A stretch of 9,335 nt of DNA, from the NCBI GenBank assembly GCA_011391835.1, contig JAABPS010000096.1, positions 1 to 9,335 of the forward strand, written 5' to 3'. The DNA is from Desulfobacteraceae bacterium (GTDB lineage Bacteria > Desulfobacterota > Desulfobacteria > Desulfobacterales > JAABPS01). The translations under genes were made by a program, and so were the position numbers. The notes beneath the pieces are model-generated. The model was given only the letters and a program-made list of their open reading frames with translations. It did not search any database and was not told where the DNA came from. Position 1 is the stretch's first letter, and each line of letters starts with the position of its first letter. Below are positions 1-6,242 of this stretch, in pieces.

Positions 1-2
1 TA

Positions 3-428
3 GCGCCGGAAAAACAGATATATGTGACTGATGGAACGGATATGTGGATCTATCGGCCGGACGATAATCAGGTTCAGATTGGGAAAGCCCAGTCATTTTT
101 CACGGGCGTGGTCAGAGCCGTATTTCTTCTGGATATGGAACAGATCAAAAAGTATTTTGATATCTCGCTGGAAGCAGGACGCGATCCTTTGCATTATACA
201 TTAAAACTGCTGCCCAAGGAAAAAATCGCAGATGTCTCAGAGATTTATCTTTCCATATCCAAAAAGACATTTGATGTGGTTAAAATTGCAAAATATAATT
301 TGAGCAGCGATGAAATCATCTATAAGCTGAGCGATTTCAAATTCAATGGGAGTTATCCTGACTCAATGTTCCGATTCAAAATCCCTGAGGGCGCAGATGT
401 GCAGATGTTTGATGAACAGCTGCAATAG
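3..428 (+). CDS. lolA: Outer-membrane lipoprotein carrier protein LolA, C-terminal part (5' end outside window)
   Basis: LolA is the periplasmic chaperone that takes lipoproteins from the LolCDE complex in the inner membrane and hands them to the outer membrane. The open frame enters from the left edge (first full codon at 3, reading APEKQIYVTDGTDMWIY) and ends at TAG 426-428, so only about 141 C-terminal residues are present. The segment YVTDGTDMWIYRPDDNQV matches the family pattern in which a DG-x-x-hydrophobic-W-x-Y-x-P strand forms part of the half-barrel. Alternating hydrophobic strands follow (ISLEAG, HYTLKLLPK, EIYLSISK, IIYKLSDFKFN) and the tail is FRFKIPEGADV, the usual LolA ending. 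A GTG at 24 could be taken for a start, but the frame and the homology-like sequence continue upstream of it, so this is a partial gene. It converges on yebC. Family recognition is by motif, without a search. Confidence 0.8.
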   Translation, partial: APEKQIYVTDGTDMWIYRPDDNQVQIGKAQSFFTGVVRAVFLLDMEQIKKYFDISLEAGRDPLHYTLKLLPKEKIADVSEIYLSISKKTFDVVKIAKYNLSSDEIIYKLSDFKFNGSYPDSMFRFKIPEGADVQMFDEQLQ

Positions 429-601
429 CGAACAAATAGTGACGAGTGAATAGTAAAACTTACACGTTTTAAGTTTCCCGGCTTCGCCAAAAGGCTTCGC
501 CGAGGCGAGTAGGTGTTAAGTAAAAAACAAGTTATTCATGGATACCGTGACAAGCCCCGCATGACAAAAGGGGGCTCATAAAATTTAATAAAAACATCAT
601 G
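429..601. other. Intergenic gap between convergent lolA and yebC, with small repeats and stem-loops
   Basis: No gene is visible. The gap holds an AT-rich dyad (AAACTTA 456-462 and TAAGTTT 470-476), two copies of GGCTTCGCC (480-488 and 493-501) followed by GAGGCGAG, and a stem-loop with arms AGCCCC (553-558) and GGGGCT (571-576) and a 12-nt loop. The last could end transcription of either convergent gene, but it has no T-run on either side, so it is not a canonical intrinsic terminator. Confidence 0.5.
480..509. repeat. Duplicated GGCTTCGCC motif with partial inverted copy
   Basis: GGCTTCGCC occurs at 480-488 and again at 493-501, separated by AAAA and followed directly by GAGGCGAG (502-509), which can pair with the TCGCC parts. 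Flanking ACTTACAC (458-465) and GTGTTAAGT are imperfect inverted repeats of each other. The arrangement resembles a small dispersed GC-rich intergenic element, but no second full copy occurs in this window. Confidence 0.45.
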
Positions 602-1339
602 TTATCCGATTAATTCCTCAGGTATATCCGCGTTAGTGTATACCTTTTGCACATCATCGCAGTCTTCCAGCGCATCCATGAGTCTTAGCATCTGCTCGGC
701 CTGCGTTCCTTCAAGATTGGTTGTTGACTGTGGAAGCATGGTAATTTCCGCTACCCCGTAGGGGATGGATTTTTTCTCAATGGCGGATTTTACTGCGTCA
801 AAATCTTTAATAGCGGTAATGACCTCAAAACTGTCATCTTCTTCCCGAACATCCTCAGCGCCTGCGTTGATGGCAACCTCCATGAGGTTTTCTTCATTAA
901 CGGAGTTTTTATTTATATTGATATATCCCTTTTTATGAAACATCCAGGCAACACATCCGCTTTCGCCAAGATTGCCGCCTCCCTTGTTGAAAATATGGCG
1001 AATATCCGCAACAGTTCTATTTTTATTGTCTGACAGAGATTCCACAAGAACCGCGGCTCCGCCGGGCCCGTATCCCTCGTAGGTACTTTCTTCATAGTTG
1101 ACCCCTTCGAGTTCGCCCGTTCCTTTTTTGATGGCTCTTTCAATGTTATCTTTGGGCATATTTTCACTTTTTGCAGCCAGAATAGCTGAACGCAATCTTG
1201 GGTTTGCCGTTGGGTCACCACCGCCCGTGCGGGCCGCGACTGTTATTTCCTTGATAATCTTTGTGAATATTTTTCCGCGCTTTGCGTCGGTAGCCCCTTT
1301 TTTGTGTTTGATCGATGACCATTTACTGTGTCCTGACAT
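602..1339 (-). CDS. yebC: YebC/PmpR (TACO1) family regulatory protein
   Basis: This is a full-length 245-aa member of the YebC/TACO1 family. It begins with the hallmark MSGHSKWSSIKHKKGATDAKRGKIF and contains TKIIKEITVAAR, the run NPRLRSAILAAKSENMPKDNIERAIKKG split across residues about 46-73, and YEGYGPGGAAVLVESLSDNKNRT. Family members are cytosolic. They were first described as DNA-binding transcription regulators (PmpR) and more recently as ribosome-associated factors that help translation through difficult sequences such as proline stretches; which applies here cannot be read from the sequence. The start is secure: AGGAGA (1352-1347 on the minus strand) lies 7 nt before the ATG and overlaps the rlmE stop codon. 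The 11-nt gap from rlmE indicates co-transcription and probably translational coupling. Length and start match the family norm. Confidence 0.95.
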   Translation of the reverse strand: MSGHSKWSSIKHKKGATDAKRGKIFTKIIKEITVAARTGGGDPTANPRLRSAILAAKSENMPKDNIERAIKKGTGELEGVNYEESTYEGYGPGGAAVLVESLSDNKNRTVADIRHIFNKGGGNLGESGCVAWMFHKKGYININKNSVNEENLMEVAINAGAEDVREEDDSFEVITAIKDFDAVKSAIEKKSIPYGVAEITMLPQSTTNLEGTQAEQMLRLMDALEDCDDVQKVYTNADIPEELIG

Positions 1340-1346
1340 GTAGTGT

Positions 1347-1352
1347 TCTCCT
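1347..1352 (-). promoter_or_regulatory. yebC ribosome-binding site overlapping the rlmE stop codon
   Basis: On the minus strand AGGAGA covers part of the rlmE TAG (1353-1351) and is placed 7 nt from the yebC ATG. Ribosomes finishing rlmE would sit on this site, which supports coupled translation of the two genes. Confidence 0.7.
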
Positions 1353-1950
1353 ATTTTTTTCCTGTTCCGATAATATAAATTTCTTTACTCGCCTTACGGC
1401 TGCTCTGGGGTTTAAATATTTTATGATGGTTAAAGCATTTTTTTACTGATTCCAAAAACACCTGAAACGATTCGCCCTGAAAAATTTTACAGACAAAGGC
1501 ACCGCCCGGTTTGATCACTTTTTCAGCCAATGAAAGCGCTGTCTGACATAACTCAAATGAGCGCGCTGCGTCCACAAGTTTCTGCCCTGTAGTTGAAGGT
1601 GCCATATCACTCATCACCAGGTCATATCCGTTGCCAATGGACTCAAACAACGCTTCATCCATATCGAAAATATCGATTTGATAGTACCGGACGTTTTCCG
1701 GTGTCCGGATGGTCAGGGGTTTTATGTCTATACCTGTCACCTGCCCGCTGTGTCCAACCACATCTGATGCGTATTGAAGCCATGATCCGGGCGCACATCC
1801 AAGGTCAATAATTTTATCACCTTTTTTCATCAGGCGGTACTTTTTTTGCATTTCCTGAAGCTTATAAACAGATCGGGCAGGGAAATGCTCCTTTCTTGCC
1901 TTTCTGGCGTAATGATCTTCCCATTTGTTTCGTTTTAATGGTTTTGTCAT
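1351..1950 (-). CDS. rlmE: 23S rRNA 2'-O-methyltransferase RlmE (FtsJ/RrmJ)
   Basis: RlmE methylates the ribose 2'-OH of U2552 (E. coli numbering) in the A-loop of 23S rRNA, a late step in 50S maturation, using S-adenosylmethionine. The 199-aa product has the N-terminal RNA-binding stretch (KWEDHYARKARKEHFPARSVYKL) and the SAM motif DLGCAPGSW (49-57). The catalytic K-D-K-E tetrad is complete: K30 (RSVYKL), D115 (MSDMAP), K155 (FVCKIF) and E190 (ASKEIY). The start at 1950 is chosen because it keeps the conserved N-terminus. No good Shine-Dalgarno precedes it (the upstream minus strand reads TTCTTTAAC before ATG), so initiation may be weak or depend on upstream translation. It is followed 11 nt later by yebC and preceded by a 126-nt gap after radA. 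Confidence 0.96.
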   Translation of the reverse strand: MTKPLKRNKWEDHYARKARKEHFPARSVYKLQEMQKKYRLMKKGDKIIDLGCAPGSWLQYASDVVGHSGQVTGIDIKPLTIRTPENVRYYQIDIFDMDEALFESIGNGYDLVMSDMAPSTTGQKLVDAARSFELCQTALSLAEKVIKPGGAFVCKIFQGESFQVFLESVKKCFNHHKIFKPQSSRKASKEIYIIGTGKK

Positions 1951-1970
1951 GTTAAAGAATGCTAACTATT

Positions 1971-2032
1971 GTTTTAGGTTTTAGGTATTAAGTTTTAAGC
2001 AAATACTGCCCAGTTGACCTAAAATTTAAAAC
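1971..2032. repeat. Heptanucleotide repeats (GTTTTAR) with an inverted pair, between radA and rlmE
   Basis: Four heptamers run head to tail on the plus strand: GTTTTAG (1971-1977), GTTTTAG (1978-1984), GTATTAA (1985-1991) and GTTTTAA (1992-1998). After a 20-nt spacer two heptamers follow in the opposite orientation, CTAAAAT (2019-2025) and TTAAAAC (2026-2032). The arms are thus imperfect inverted repeats able to form an AT-rich hairpin in the radA-rlmE transcript. The same unit recurs at 5509-5529. Confidence 0.65.
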
Positions 2033-2076
2033 ACTATAAATGCATTATTAAAAATTATATTTCATGGTTTATTCAT

Positions 2077-3444
2077 TTAGAACAGTATCTCAATCGCTTC
2101 TGCAACCGTATTGACTCCCTCCAATGTGATATCCTTTATGCCTTTTGTTCGTTTCAAACTGCTTGCAGGCACAAGACATCGGTTAAATCCCATTTTTTTT
2201 ATCTCTGAAATCCTTGTTTCAATATGGCCAATGGCTCTGACTTCACCGGTCAATCCCACTTCGCCCAGAACTACGGTGTCATTTTGAATCGATTTATCCA
2301 GAAAACTCGAGGCAATGGCAGCCACAATTCCCAGGTCAACAGCCGGTTCATCCAGCTTCACACCGCCTGCGACATTGATAAATATATCATGACCCAAAAG
2401 ATGCATGCCAAGCTTCTTTTCCATGACAGCGGCAAGCAGAGCCACACGATTCTGGTCAATGCCCAGAATCGTCCGTCTGGGATTCCCAAAACTGGTACTG
2501 CTTACAAGACCCTGTAATTCAACGAGAATCGGTCGAGTTCCTTCCATACTGGCGGTTACAACAGATCCGGGCGCGTTTTGTGGACGTTCAGAAAGAAACA
2601 CCTCAGACGGATTGGAAACTTCGGTTAAACCCTGTTCATTCATTTCAAACACGCCGATTTCATTGGTTGAGCCAAACCGATTTTTCACCGCACGAAGAAT
2701 CCTGAAAACATGGTTCCGGTCTCCTTCAAAATACAGGACTGTGTCAACCATATGCTCCAAAAGTCTTGGGCCGGCAATAGCGCCGTCTTTTGTCACGTGA
2801 CCTACCAGAAATATGGGGACGCCGGTTTTTTTTGCGGCCAGCATCAATCGAACAGCCGATTCCCTGACCTGGCTGACGCTTCCGGGGGCTGAAGTCAACT
2901 CGCTGTTAAACATGGTTTGTATGGAGTCAACTACCAGTACATCCGGTTTTTCAGATCCCATCATGGTAAGAATTGCGTCGATGTCAATTTCTGAAACCAC
3001 AAAAAGTCCAGAAGATACAGCGCCCAGTCTTTTACTCCGTATTCGTATTTGCTGTATGGATTCTTCGCCGGATACGTAAAGGACTTTGCGGTTGTTCTTT
3101 GTAAGACCAAAAAGAGCCTGAAGCATGAGCGTGGATTTTCCGATGCCAGGATCGCCGCCGATGAGCACCAGAGAACCTTTCACAATACCGCCGCCCAGAA
3201 CCCGGTCAAATTCTTTTATATTCGTTGTCAACCGGTATTCTTCGCCGATGTCAATGGAATCAATGGGAACCGGTTCCGGGCGTATGGACGGCAGACTTGC
3301 GCCGGAAGACCGAAAGGGTGCGGCTGTCTGGGTTTCTTCTACAACTGTATCCCATCCCCCGCATTCAGGACACTTGCCCATCCATTTTGGCATCTGGTGG
3401 CCGCATTCCTGGCAGGAAAATACTGTTTTCTGGTTCTTTTTCAT
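2077..3444 (-). CDS. radA: DNA repair protein RadA (Sms)
   Basis: RadA is a cytosolic RecA-like ATPase and helicase that drives branch migration and processing of recombination intermediates. At 455 aa the protein is the normal family length. In order it shows an N-terminal four-cysteine zinc finger (C11-x2-C14, C25-x2-C28), a RecA-type ATPase core with Walker A GGDPGIGKST (96-105) and Walker B VLVVDS ending near D173, the RadA signature KNRFG (254-258), and a C-terminal Lon-protease-like fold from about residue 290. The Lon-like domain is the structural, non-proteolytic version usual in RadA. It is the first gene of the leftward block and diverges from the PHP phosphatase gene across 86 bp. 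Its Shine-Dalgarno is modest (GAGAG about 9 nt upstream). No motif is missing. Confidence 0.97.
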   Translation of the reverse strand: MKKNQKTVFSCQECGHQMPKWMGKCPECGGWDTVVEETQTAAPFRSSGASLPSIRPEPVPIDSIDIGEEYRLTTNIKEFDRVLGGGIVKGSLVLIGGDPGIGKSTLMLQALFGLTKNNRKVLYVSGEESIQQIRIRSKRLGAVSSGLFVVSEIDIDAILTMMGSEKPDVLVVDSIQTMFNSELTSAPGSVSQVRESAVRLMLAAKKTGVPIFLVGHVTKDGAIAGPRLLEHMVDTVLYFEGDRNHVFRILRAVKNRFGSTNEIGVFEMNEQGLTEVSNPSEVFLSERPQNAPGSVVTASMEGTRPILVELQGLVSSTSFGNPRRTILGIDQNRVALLAAVMEKKLGMHLLGHDIFINVAGGVKLDEPAVDLGIVAAIASSFLDKSIQNDTVVLGEVGLTGEVRAIGHIETRISEIKKMGFNRCLVPASSLKRTKGIKDITLEGVNTVAEAIEILF

Positions 3445-3484
3445 ACGTCAATACTCTCATTCAATGGTTGCAATTGACTGCCGG

Positions 3485-3513
3485 TGCATATCATGTCAAA
3501 TAGATATGATCAA
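3485..3513 (-). promoter_or_regulatory. Candidate sigma70-type promoter for radA
   Basis: On the minus strand TTGATC (3513-3508) is followed after 17 nt by TATGCA (3490-3485), preceded by TG in the extended -10 position (TGATATGCA). It lies about 41 nt before the radA ATG in the radA/PHP divergent intergenic region. The -10 match is only partial. A 6-bp inverted repeat (CATATC 3487-3492, GATATG 3503-3508) overlaps the same bases and might be an operator. No equally good promoter for the rightward gene was found. Confidence 0.35.
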
Positions 3514-3530
3514 GAATAGAGGTTTTAATC

Positions 3531-4337
3531 ATGTTTGATTATCATGTTCATACCCGCCTTTGCAACCACGCTGAAGGGGTAATGTCAGACTTTGTGCTAA
3601 GGGCCATTGAGATCGGCTTAAAGGAGATATGTTTTCTGGATCACCTCACCCTTCAGGATCAGGGAAAGGAACTTTCCATGACGCCGGGTGAGGTTCCCAT
3701 GTATTTTCAGGCTGTACAAGTGCTGAAAAAAAAATTCGCAGACCGCATTGATGTGAAAGCCGGGCTGGAAATCGATTTTAGTGAAACTCATGCTGATATG
3801 GCAGCCGATATTGTGAATACCTACTCATTTGACGTGATCGGAGGCTCCGTTCATTTCCCAGAAGGCTTTGATGTTGTCAGACGCAGTTCCACATGGGGGA
3901 ATAAGGGCGATTATACTGACGAAGATGTCAATAGAGTCTACAGCCGGTATTATGAAACAATGAGCCGTATGCTGGACTATGATTACTTTGACATTTTATG
4001 CCACTTTGACCTGGCAAAAAAATTCGGAAGAAAACCATCCAGATCTTTTGATAACGAAATTATCGAGATCCTGAGGAAAGTAAAACAAAAAGATTTGACA
4101 CTGGAATTAAATACCAGCGGATACGCTCATCCTGCCGGAGAAAGTTATCCAGCGCCAGATATAATTAAAAAATGCAGCGACTTTGGCATCCGCTTTGTGT
4201 TAGGTTCTGATGCGCATGATCCGAAGAGCGTAGGGCGTTATTTTGACAAAGCCATCCGGCTGCTTGAGGAGGCTGGCTGCAAGAAAATCGTTTCGTTTAG
4301 CGGGCGGAAGAAATGCGTGATTCCCATTGATTTTTAA
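3531..4337 (+). CDS. PHP-domain phosphoesterase, histidinol-phosphatase (HisJ/HisK) type
   Basis: The 268-aa product belongs to the PHP superfamily of trinuclear-metal phosphoesterases, and its layout fits HisJ/HisK histidinol phosphatases, which convert L-histidinol phosphate to L-histidinol in histidine biosynthesis. The visible metal ligands are H5 and H7 (YHVHTRLCNHAEG, with H13), D37-H38 (FLDHLTL), E80 (AGLEIDF), H108 (GGSVHF), H158 (CHFDLAKKFG) and D227/H229 (GSDAHDPKSVG), so the active site looks intact. The start is supported by AGAGG at 3516-3521 upstream of the ATG. No other histidine gene is nearby; it diverges from radA and is followed 39 nt later by a lytic transglycosylase gene. 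Substrate specificity cannot be proved from sequence, since other PHP phosphatases act on nucleotides or sugars, so the general call is firmer than the specific one. Confidence 0.85.
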   Translation: MFDYHVHTRLCNHAEGVMSDFVLRAIEIGLKEICFLDHLTLQDQGKELSMTPGEVPMYFQAVQVLKKKFADRIDVKAGLEIDFSETHADMAADIVNTYSFDVIGGSVHFPEGFDVVRRSSTWGNKGDYTDEDVNRVYSRYYETMSRMLDYDYFDILCHFDLAKKFGRKPSRSFDNEIIEILRKVKQKDLTLELNTSGYAHPAGESYPAPDIIKKCSDFGIRFVLGSDAHDPKSVGRYFDKAIRLLEEAGCKKIVSFSGRKKCVIPIDF

Positions 4338-4376
4338 CGCATTGTCAGGCAATATCCCATTAGGAGGCCTGTAAAA

Positions 4377-5252
4377 ATGGATTTTTACTTTCGACGGCAT
4401 ATACTTTTTATCATCTGCGTATGGATCGTAAGCATATCTTCCGTTGTGTTTGCTCAAGACAGCGCCGGGTATTATGCATCTCTTCAGGAACGTCTGGTTG
4501 AAGACGGGTTTAACAAAAACTGGATAGAAACGGTTTATAAACAGCGGGGGGTCGTTTTTGAGGCCAAAAGTATTTCACGATACTTTATTCACTCCGAGGC
4601 AACCCTGGATTATGATCAATTTACCACAGATGATGCCATCGCCCGCGCCCGCAGATATATGGAAAAATACAACGATGAACTTGAACGCGCTGAAAAAGAA
4701 TACGGCGTGGACAAGGAGGTTATTATTGCCATCATTCTTGTGGAAACCCATCTGGGGACTTATACGGGCAGAAGTTCCATATTAAATACGCTTTCAACCA
4801 TGGCATCGCTGGCGGATCTGTGGGTCAGAGGTGAATTCTGGGAAATGAACGGATTGTTTTCAGGAAAGGAAAAGCCGGACAGAGAAGATTTTGAGGAAAC
4901 CGCATCGTTTAGGTCAAACTGGGCCTACGCTGAACTCAAGGCCTTTCTGGAATATGTCAAACAGGAAGGCATGGACCCGGTAAAGCTCAAAGGCTCCATG
5001 GCAGGGGCCATGGGATTTGCTCAATTTATGCCGACAAACATCCTCATGTTTGCCAGAGACGGCAATAAGGACGGGCGCATTGATCTGTTTCATCACTCGG
5101 ATTCCATAGCCAGCGTTGCGAATTATTTACGGCATTTTGGATGGCAGCCTGGAATAAGCAAGAGACAGGCAAAGAAAGTGATTTATCATTACAACCATAG
5201 CGATTATTATGTGAAAGCTGTTTATAAAATTTTCGCGGCATTGAAAGGATAA
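4377..5252 (+). CDS. Secreted lytic murein transglycosylase, MltB/SltB type
   Basis: MltB-type enzymes cleave the MurNAc-GlcNAc bond of peptidoglycan to leave 1,6-anhydro-MurNAc during wall remodelling. The 291-aa protein has a signal peptide (charged start, hydrophobic residues about 9-25, likely cleavage after VFA at 26) without a lipobox cysteine, so it should be a soluble periplasmic form rather than a lipoprotein. The catalytic glutamate is E123 in IILVETHLGTYTG. The substrate-groove segment GSMAGAMGFAQFMPTN (206-221) and SIASVANYLRHFGW (243-256) match MltB closely. D228-x-N230-x-D232-x-R234-x-D236 resembles the EF-hand-like calcium loop known from Slt35. TAGGAGG (4361-4367) gives a strong ribosome site. 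It probably shares a transcript with the PHP gene upstream and the small membrane protein downstream. Confidence 0.93.
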   Translation: MDFYFRRHILFIICVWIVSISSVVFAQDSAGYYASLQERLVEDGFNKNWIETVYKQRGVVFEAKSISRYFIHSEATLDYDQFTTDDAIARARRYMEKYNDELERAEKEYGVDKEVIIAIILVETHLGTYTGRSSILNTLSTMASLADLWVRGEFWEMNGLFSGKEKPDREDFEETASFRSNWAYAELKAFLEYVKQEGMDPVKLKGSMAGAMGFAQFMPTNILMFARDGNKDGRIDLFHHSDSIASVANYLRHFGWQPGISKRQAKKVIYHYNHSDYYVKAVYKIFAALKG

Positions 5253-5254
5253 GG

Positions 5255-5461
5255 ATGAGTATCAAGGCGTTCTTAATCATTGCAGGCCTGTTTTTCCTGT
5301 TTTTTATTTTAACCACATGGGCAATTATGAATGTGGCACAAAAGGATTTCGGTTCAACCGGGAAGAAGGTATTCTGGTGGATTGTTGCCTCTATTCCGTT
5401 TATAGGGTTTCTGATTTATCTGATGTTCGGGTTTAGAAAAGGGGGGAAAAAGGTTTACTGA
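5255..5461 (+). CDS. Small membrane protein, PLDc_N-like (two transmembrane segments)
   Basis: A 68-aa protein with two hydrophobic segments (about residues 5-26, IKAFLIIAGLFFLFFILTTW, and 39-59, VFWWIVASIPFIGFLIYL) and a basic tail FRKGGKKVY. The second segment, with W-x-hydrophobic-IPFIG-x-x-IYLMFG, matches the pattern of the PLDc_N domain, the membrane anchor found before phospholipase D/cardiolipin synthase domains and also as stand-alone small proteins. No catalytic HKD motif is present, so no enzymatic role is claimed. The ATG lies 2 nt after the TAA of the transglycosylase gene, and AAGG in that gene's last codons serves as ribosome site, so translation is very likely coupled. A wall- or envelope-related role is only an inference from this coupling. 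Confidence 0.75.
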   Translation: MSIKAFLIIAGLFFLFFILTTWAIMNVAQKDFGSTGKKVFWWIVASIPFIGFLIYLMFGFRKGGKKVY

Positions 5462-5508
5462 GGTTTTGTGTTGTAAAAAACAAATAATGGTTTGTAATCA
5501 TTAAACAC

Positions 5509-5529
5509 CCAAAACTTAAAACTTAAAAC
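5509..5529 (+). repeat. Heptanucleotide tandem repeat (YYAAAAC x3)
   Basis: Three head-to-tail heptamers, CCAAAAC (5509-5515), TTAAAAC (5516-5522) and TTAAAAC (5523-5529), lie between the small membrane protein gene and the tRNA promoter. The unit is the reverse complement of the GTTTTAR heptamers at 1971-1998. Confidence 0.6.
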
Positions 5530-5530
5530 C

Positions 5531-5551
5531 GTTATTTAGAGACTAAATAAC
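5531..5551. promoter_or_regulatory. Perfect 9-3-9 inverted repeat upstream of the tRNA-Glu promoter
   Basis: Arms GTTATTTAG (5531-5539) and CTAAATAAC (5543-5551) are perfect reverse complements around AGA. The right arm ends 2 nt before the -35 hexamer TTGACA (5554-5559). It could be an operator for a dimeric regulator or an AT-rich stem ending the upstream operon. No T-run follows, which argues against a classical terminator. Confidence 0.55.
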
Positions 5552-5553
5552 AT

Positions 5554-5580
5554 TTGACAAAAATAACTGTTTTTTATAGT
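5554..5580 (+). promoter_or_regulatory. sigma70-type promoter of tRNA-Glu
   Basis: Consensus TTGACA (5554-5559) and TATAGT (5575-5580) are separated by 15 bp, slightly short of the usual 16-18. Transcription would start near 5587, about 23 nt before the mature tRNA, leaving a short leader for RNase P to remove. Confidence 0.65.
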
Positions 5581-5609
5581 AAAACTAAGCAGGTAAAAAC
5601 CTAAATCAT

Positions 5610-5684
5610 GGTCCCATCGTCTAACGGTTAGGACGCTGGCCTCTCACGCCGGTAATACGGGTTCGAATCCCGTTGGGATCACCA
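5610..5684 (+). tRNA. tRNA-Glu (anticodon CTC)
   Basis: The 75-nt sequence folds as a standard cloverleaf. The acceptor arms are GGTCCCA (5610-5616) and TGGGATC (5674-5680), followed by discriminator A and encoded CCA (5682-5684). The D arm is GTC/GAC around TAACGGTTAG, the anticodon stem is CTGGC/GCCGG, and the loop CTCTCAC has CTC at positions 34-36. The T arm is ACGGG/CCCGT with loop TTCGAAT. The anticodon CTC reads GAG glutamate codons; most bacteria rely on TTC, so this is probably the second glutamate isoacceptor. It stands alone with its own promoter and terminator. Confidence 0.97.
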
Positions 5685-5697
5685 AAATAAAAATGAT

Positions 5698-5728
5698 AGG
5701 GCTCAACTATTATCTTTGGGCCTTTTTT
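5698..5728 (+). terminator. Rho-independent terminator of tRNA-Glu
   Basis: Stem GGCTCAA (5700-5706) pairs with TTGGGCC (5716-5722), including one G-U, around a 9-nt loop, followed by six T (5723-5728). It begins 13 nt after the tRNA CCA end. Confidence 0.8.
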
Positions 5729-5837
5729 GTTTTAATCAGCGAAGCTCCTGATACAATCCAATGACATTGTTAAAACTGTGAAGCATTCAATGGTCAGAAA
5801 TTAATGATACGGGCGGGGTTTTGTTAACGATAGCTGG

Positions 5838-5850
5838 GAGAATAATTCTC
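5838..5850. promoter_or_regulatory. Short palindrome GAGAAT-A-ATTCTC
   Basis: A perfect 6-bp dyad around a single A, of a size and symmetry typical of a dimeric repressor site. It lies almost 400 bp upstream of the next gene and no promoter is identifiable next to it, so a regulatory role is speculative. Confidence 0.25.
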
Positions 5851-6059
5851 TGTTGATCTCAAATTAAAATACCGGACTATTTTCATCCATACCATTTGAA
5901 TTTTACGGTACCTGAAGCAGTAGTTTGCCAATTTTAACAATACAGTTTTTGTACAATTATCATTGGTGTTCAAATATACGTATCAAATAATATGACTCAA
6001 ATTATTTAATGCGATTTCTGATTAATCAATTTGACCATCAACAATTCTTTTGGTACGCA

Positions 6060-6075
6060 TAGCCGATTAGCCGAT
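6060..6075. repeat. Tandem octamer TAGCCGAT x2
   Basis: TAGCCGAT occurs twice in direct succession (6060-6067 and 6068-6075). It is a short tandem duplication with no other copy noticed in the window. Confidence 0.5.
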
Positions 6076-6233
6076 GTTCGGGTTCAAATTCTTTCGCAGT
6101 TTCGTTTTGGTCAAAGATGATAGATGAGAAGCGCTCCGCTTGCCCTCAACTCTCAATTTATTTTGGCCTTTACTGCAAGGCATCTAACCCATCAAATCGT
6201 TTTTAACGAATTTATATGAACGTATAAAGGCAA

Positions 6234-6238
6234 AGGAG
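6234..6238 (+). promoter_or_regulatory. Ribosome-binding site of the outer-membrane protein gene
   Basis: AGGAG at 6234-6238 is 4 nt from the first ATG (6243) and 7 nt from the second (6246). The spacing favours the second ATG, so the mature start may be one codon inside the longest frame. Confidence 0.6.
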
Positions 6239-6242
6239 AGAG

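Larger units (their letters stand above)
5729..6242. other. 514-bp gene-free stretch between tRNA-Glu and the outer-membrane protein gene
   Basis: I find no open frame of convincing length or composition on either strand. Small structures seen are a dyad GAGAAT/ATTCTC (5838-5850), a tandem octamer TAGCCGAT x2 (6060-6075), a short stem AAGCG/CGCTT (6129-6141), and two dyads close to the next gene: TCGTT/AACGA (6197-6209) and TTTATA/TATAAA (6211-6228). The tRNA 3' end is not repeated here, so there is no sign of an integrated island. The promoter of the next gene must lie in this stretch, but no clear -35/-10 pair stands out. Confidence 0.6.

Noticed and set aside
553..576. AGCCCC/GGGGCT stem-loop as terminator of yebC or lolA
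   Set aside because: The stem is real, but neither strand has a T-run after it, so I kept it only as part of the intergenic description.
2224..3538. Plus-strand open frames opposite radA
   Set aside because: RadA is intact on the minus strand with all motifs; the opposite frames have no recognisable content.
6081..6091. GGTTCAAATTC resembling a tRNA T-loop, possible tRNA fragment or attachment site 400 bp after tRNA-Glu
   Set aside because: No acceptor or anticodon arms surround it, and it does not repeat the tRNA-Glu 3' end, so it is most likely chance.
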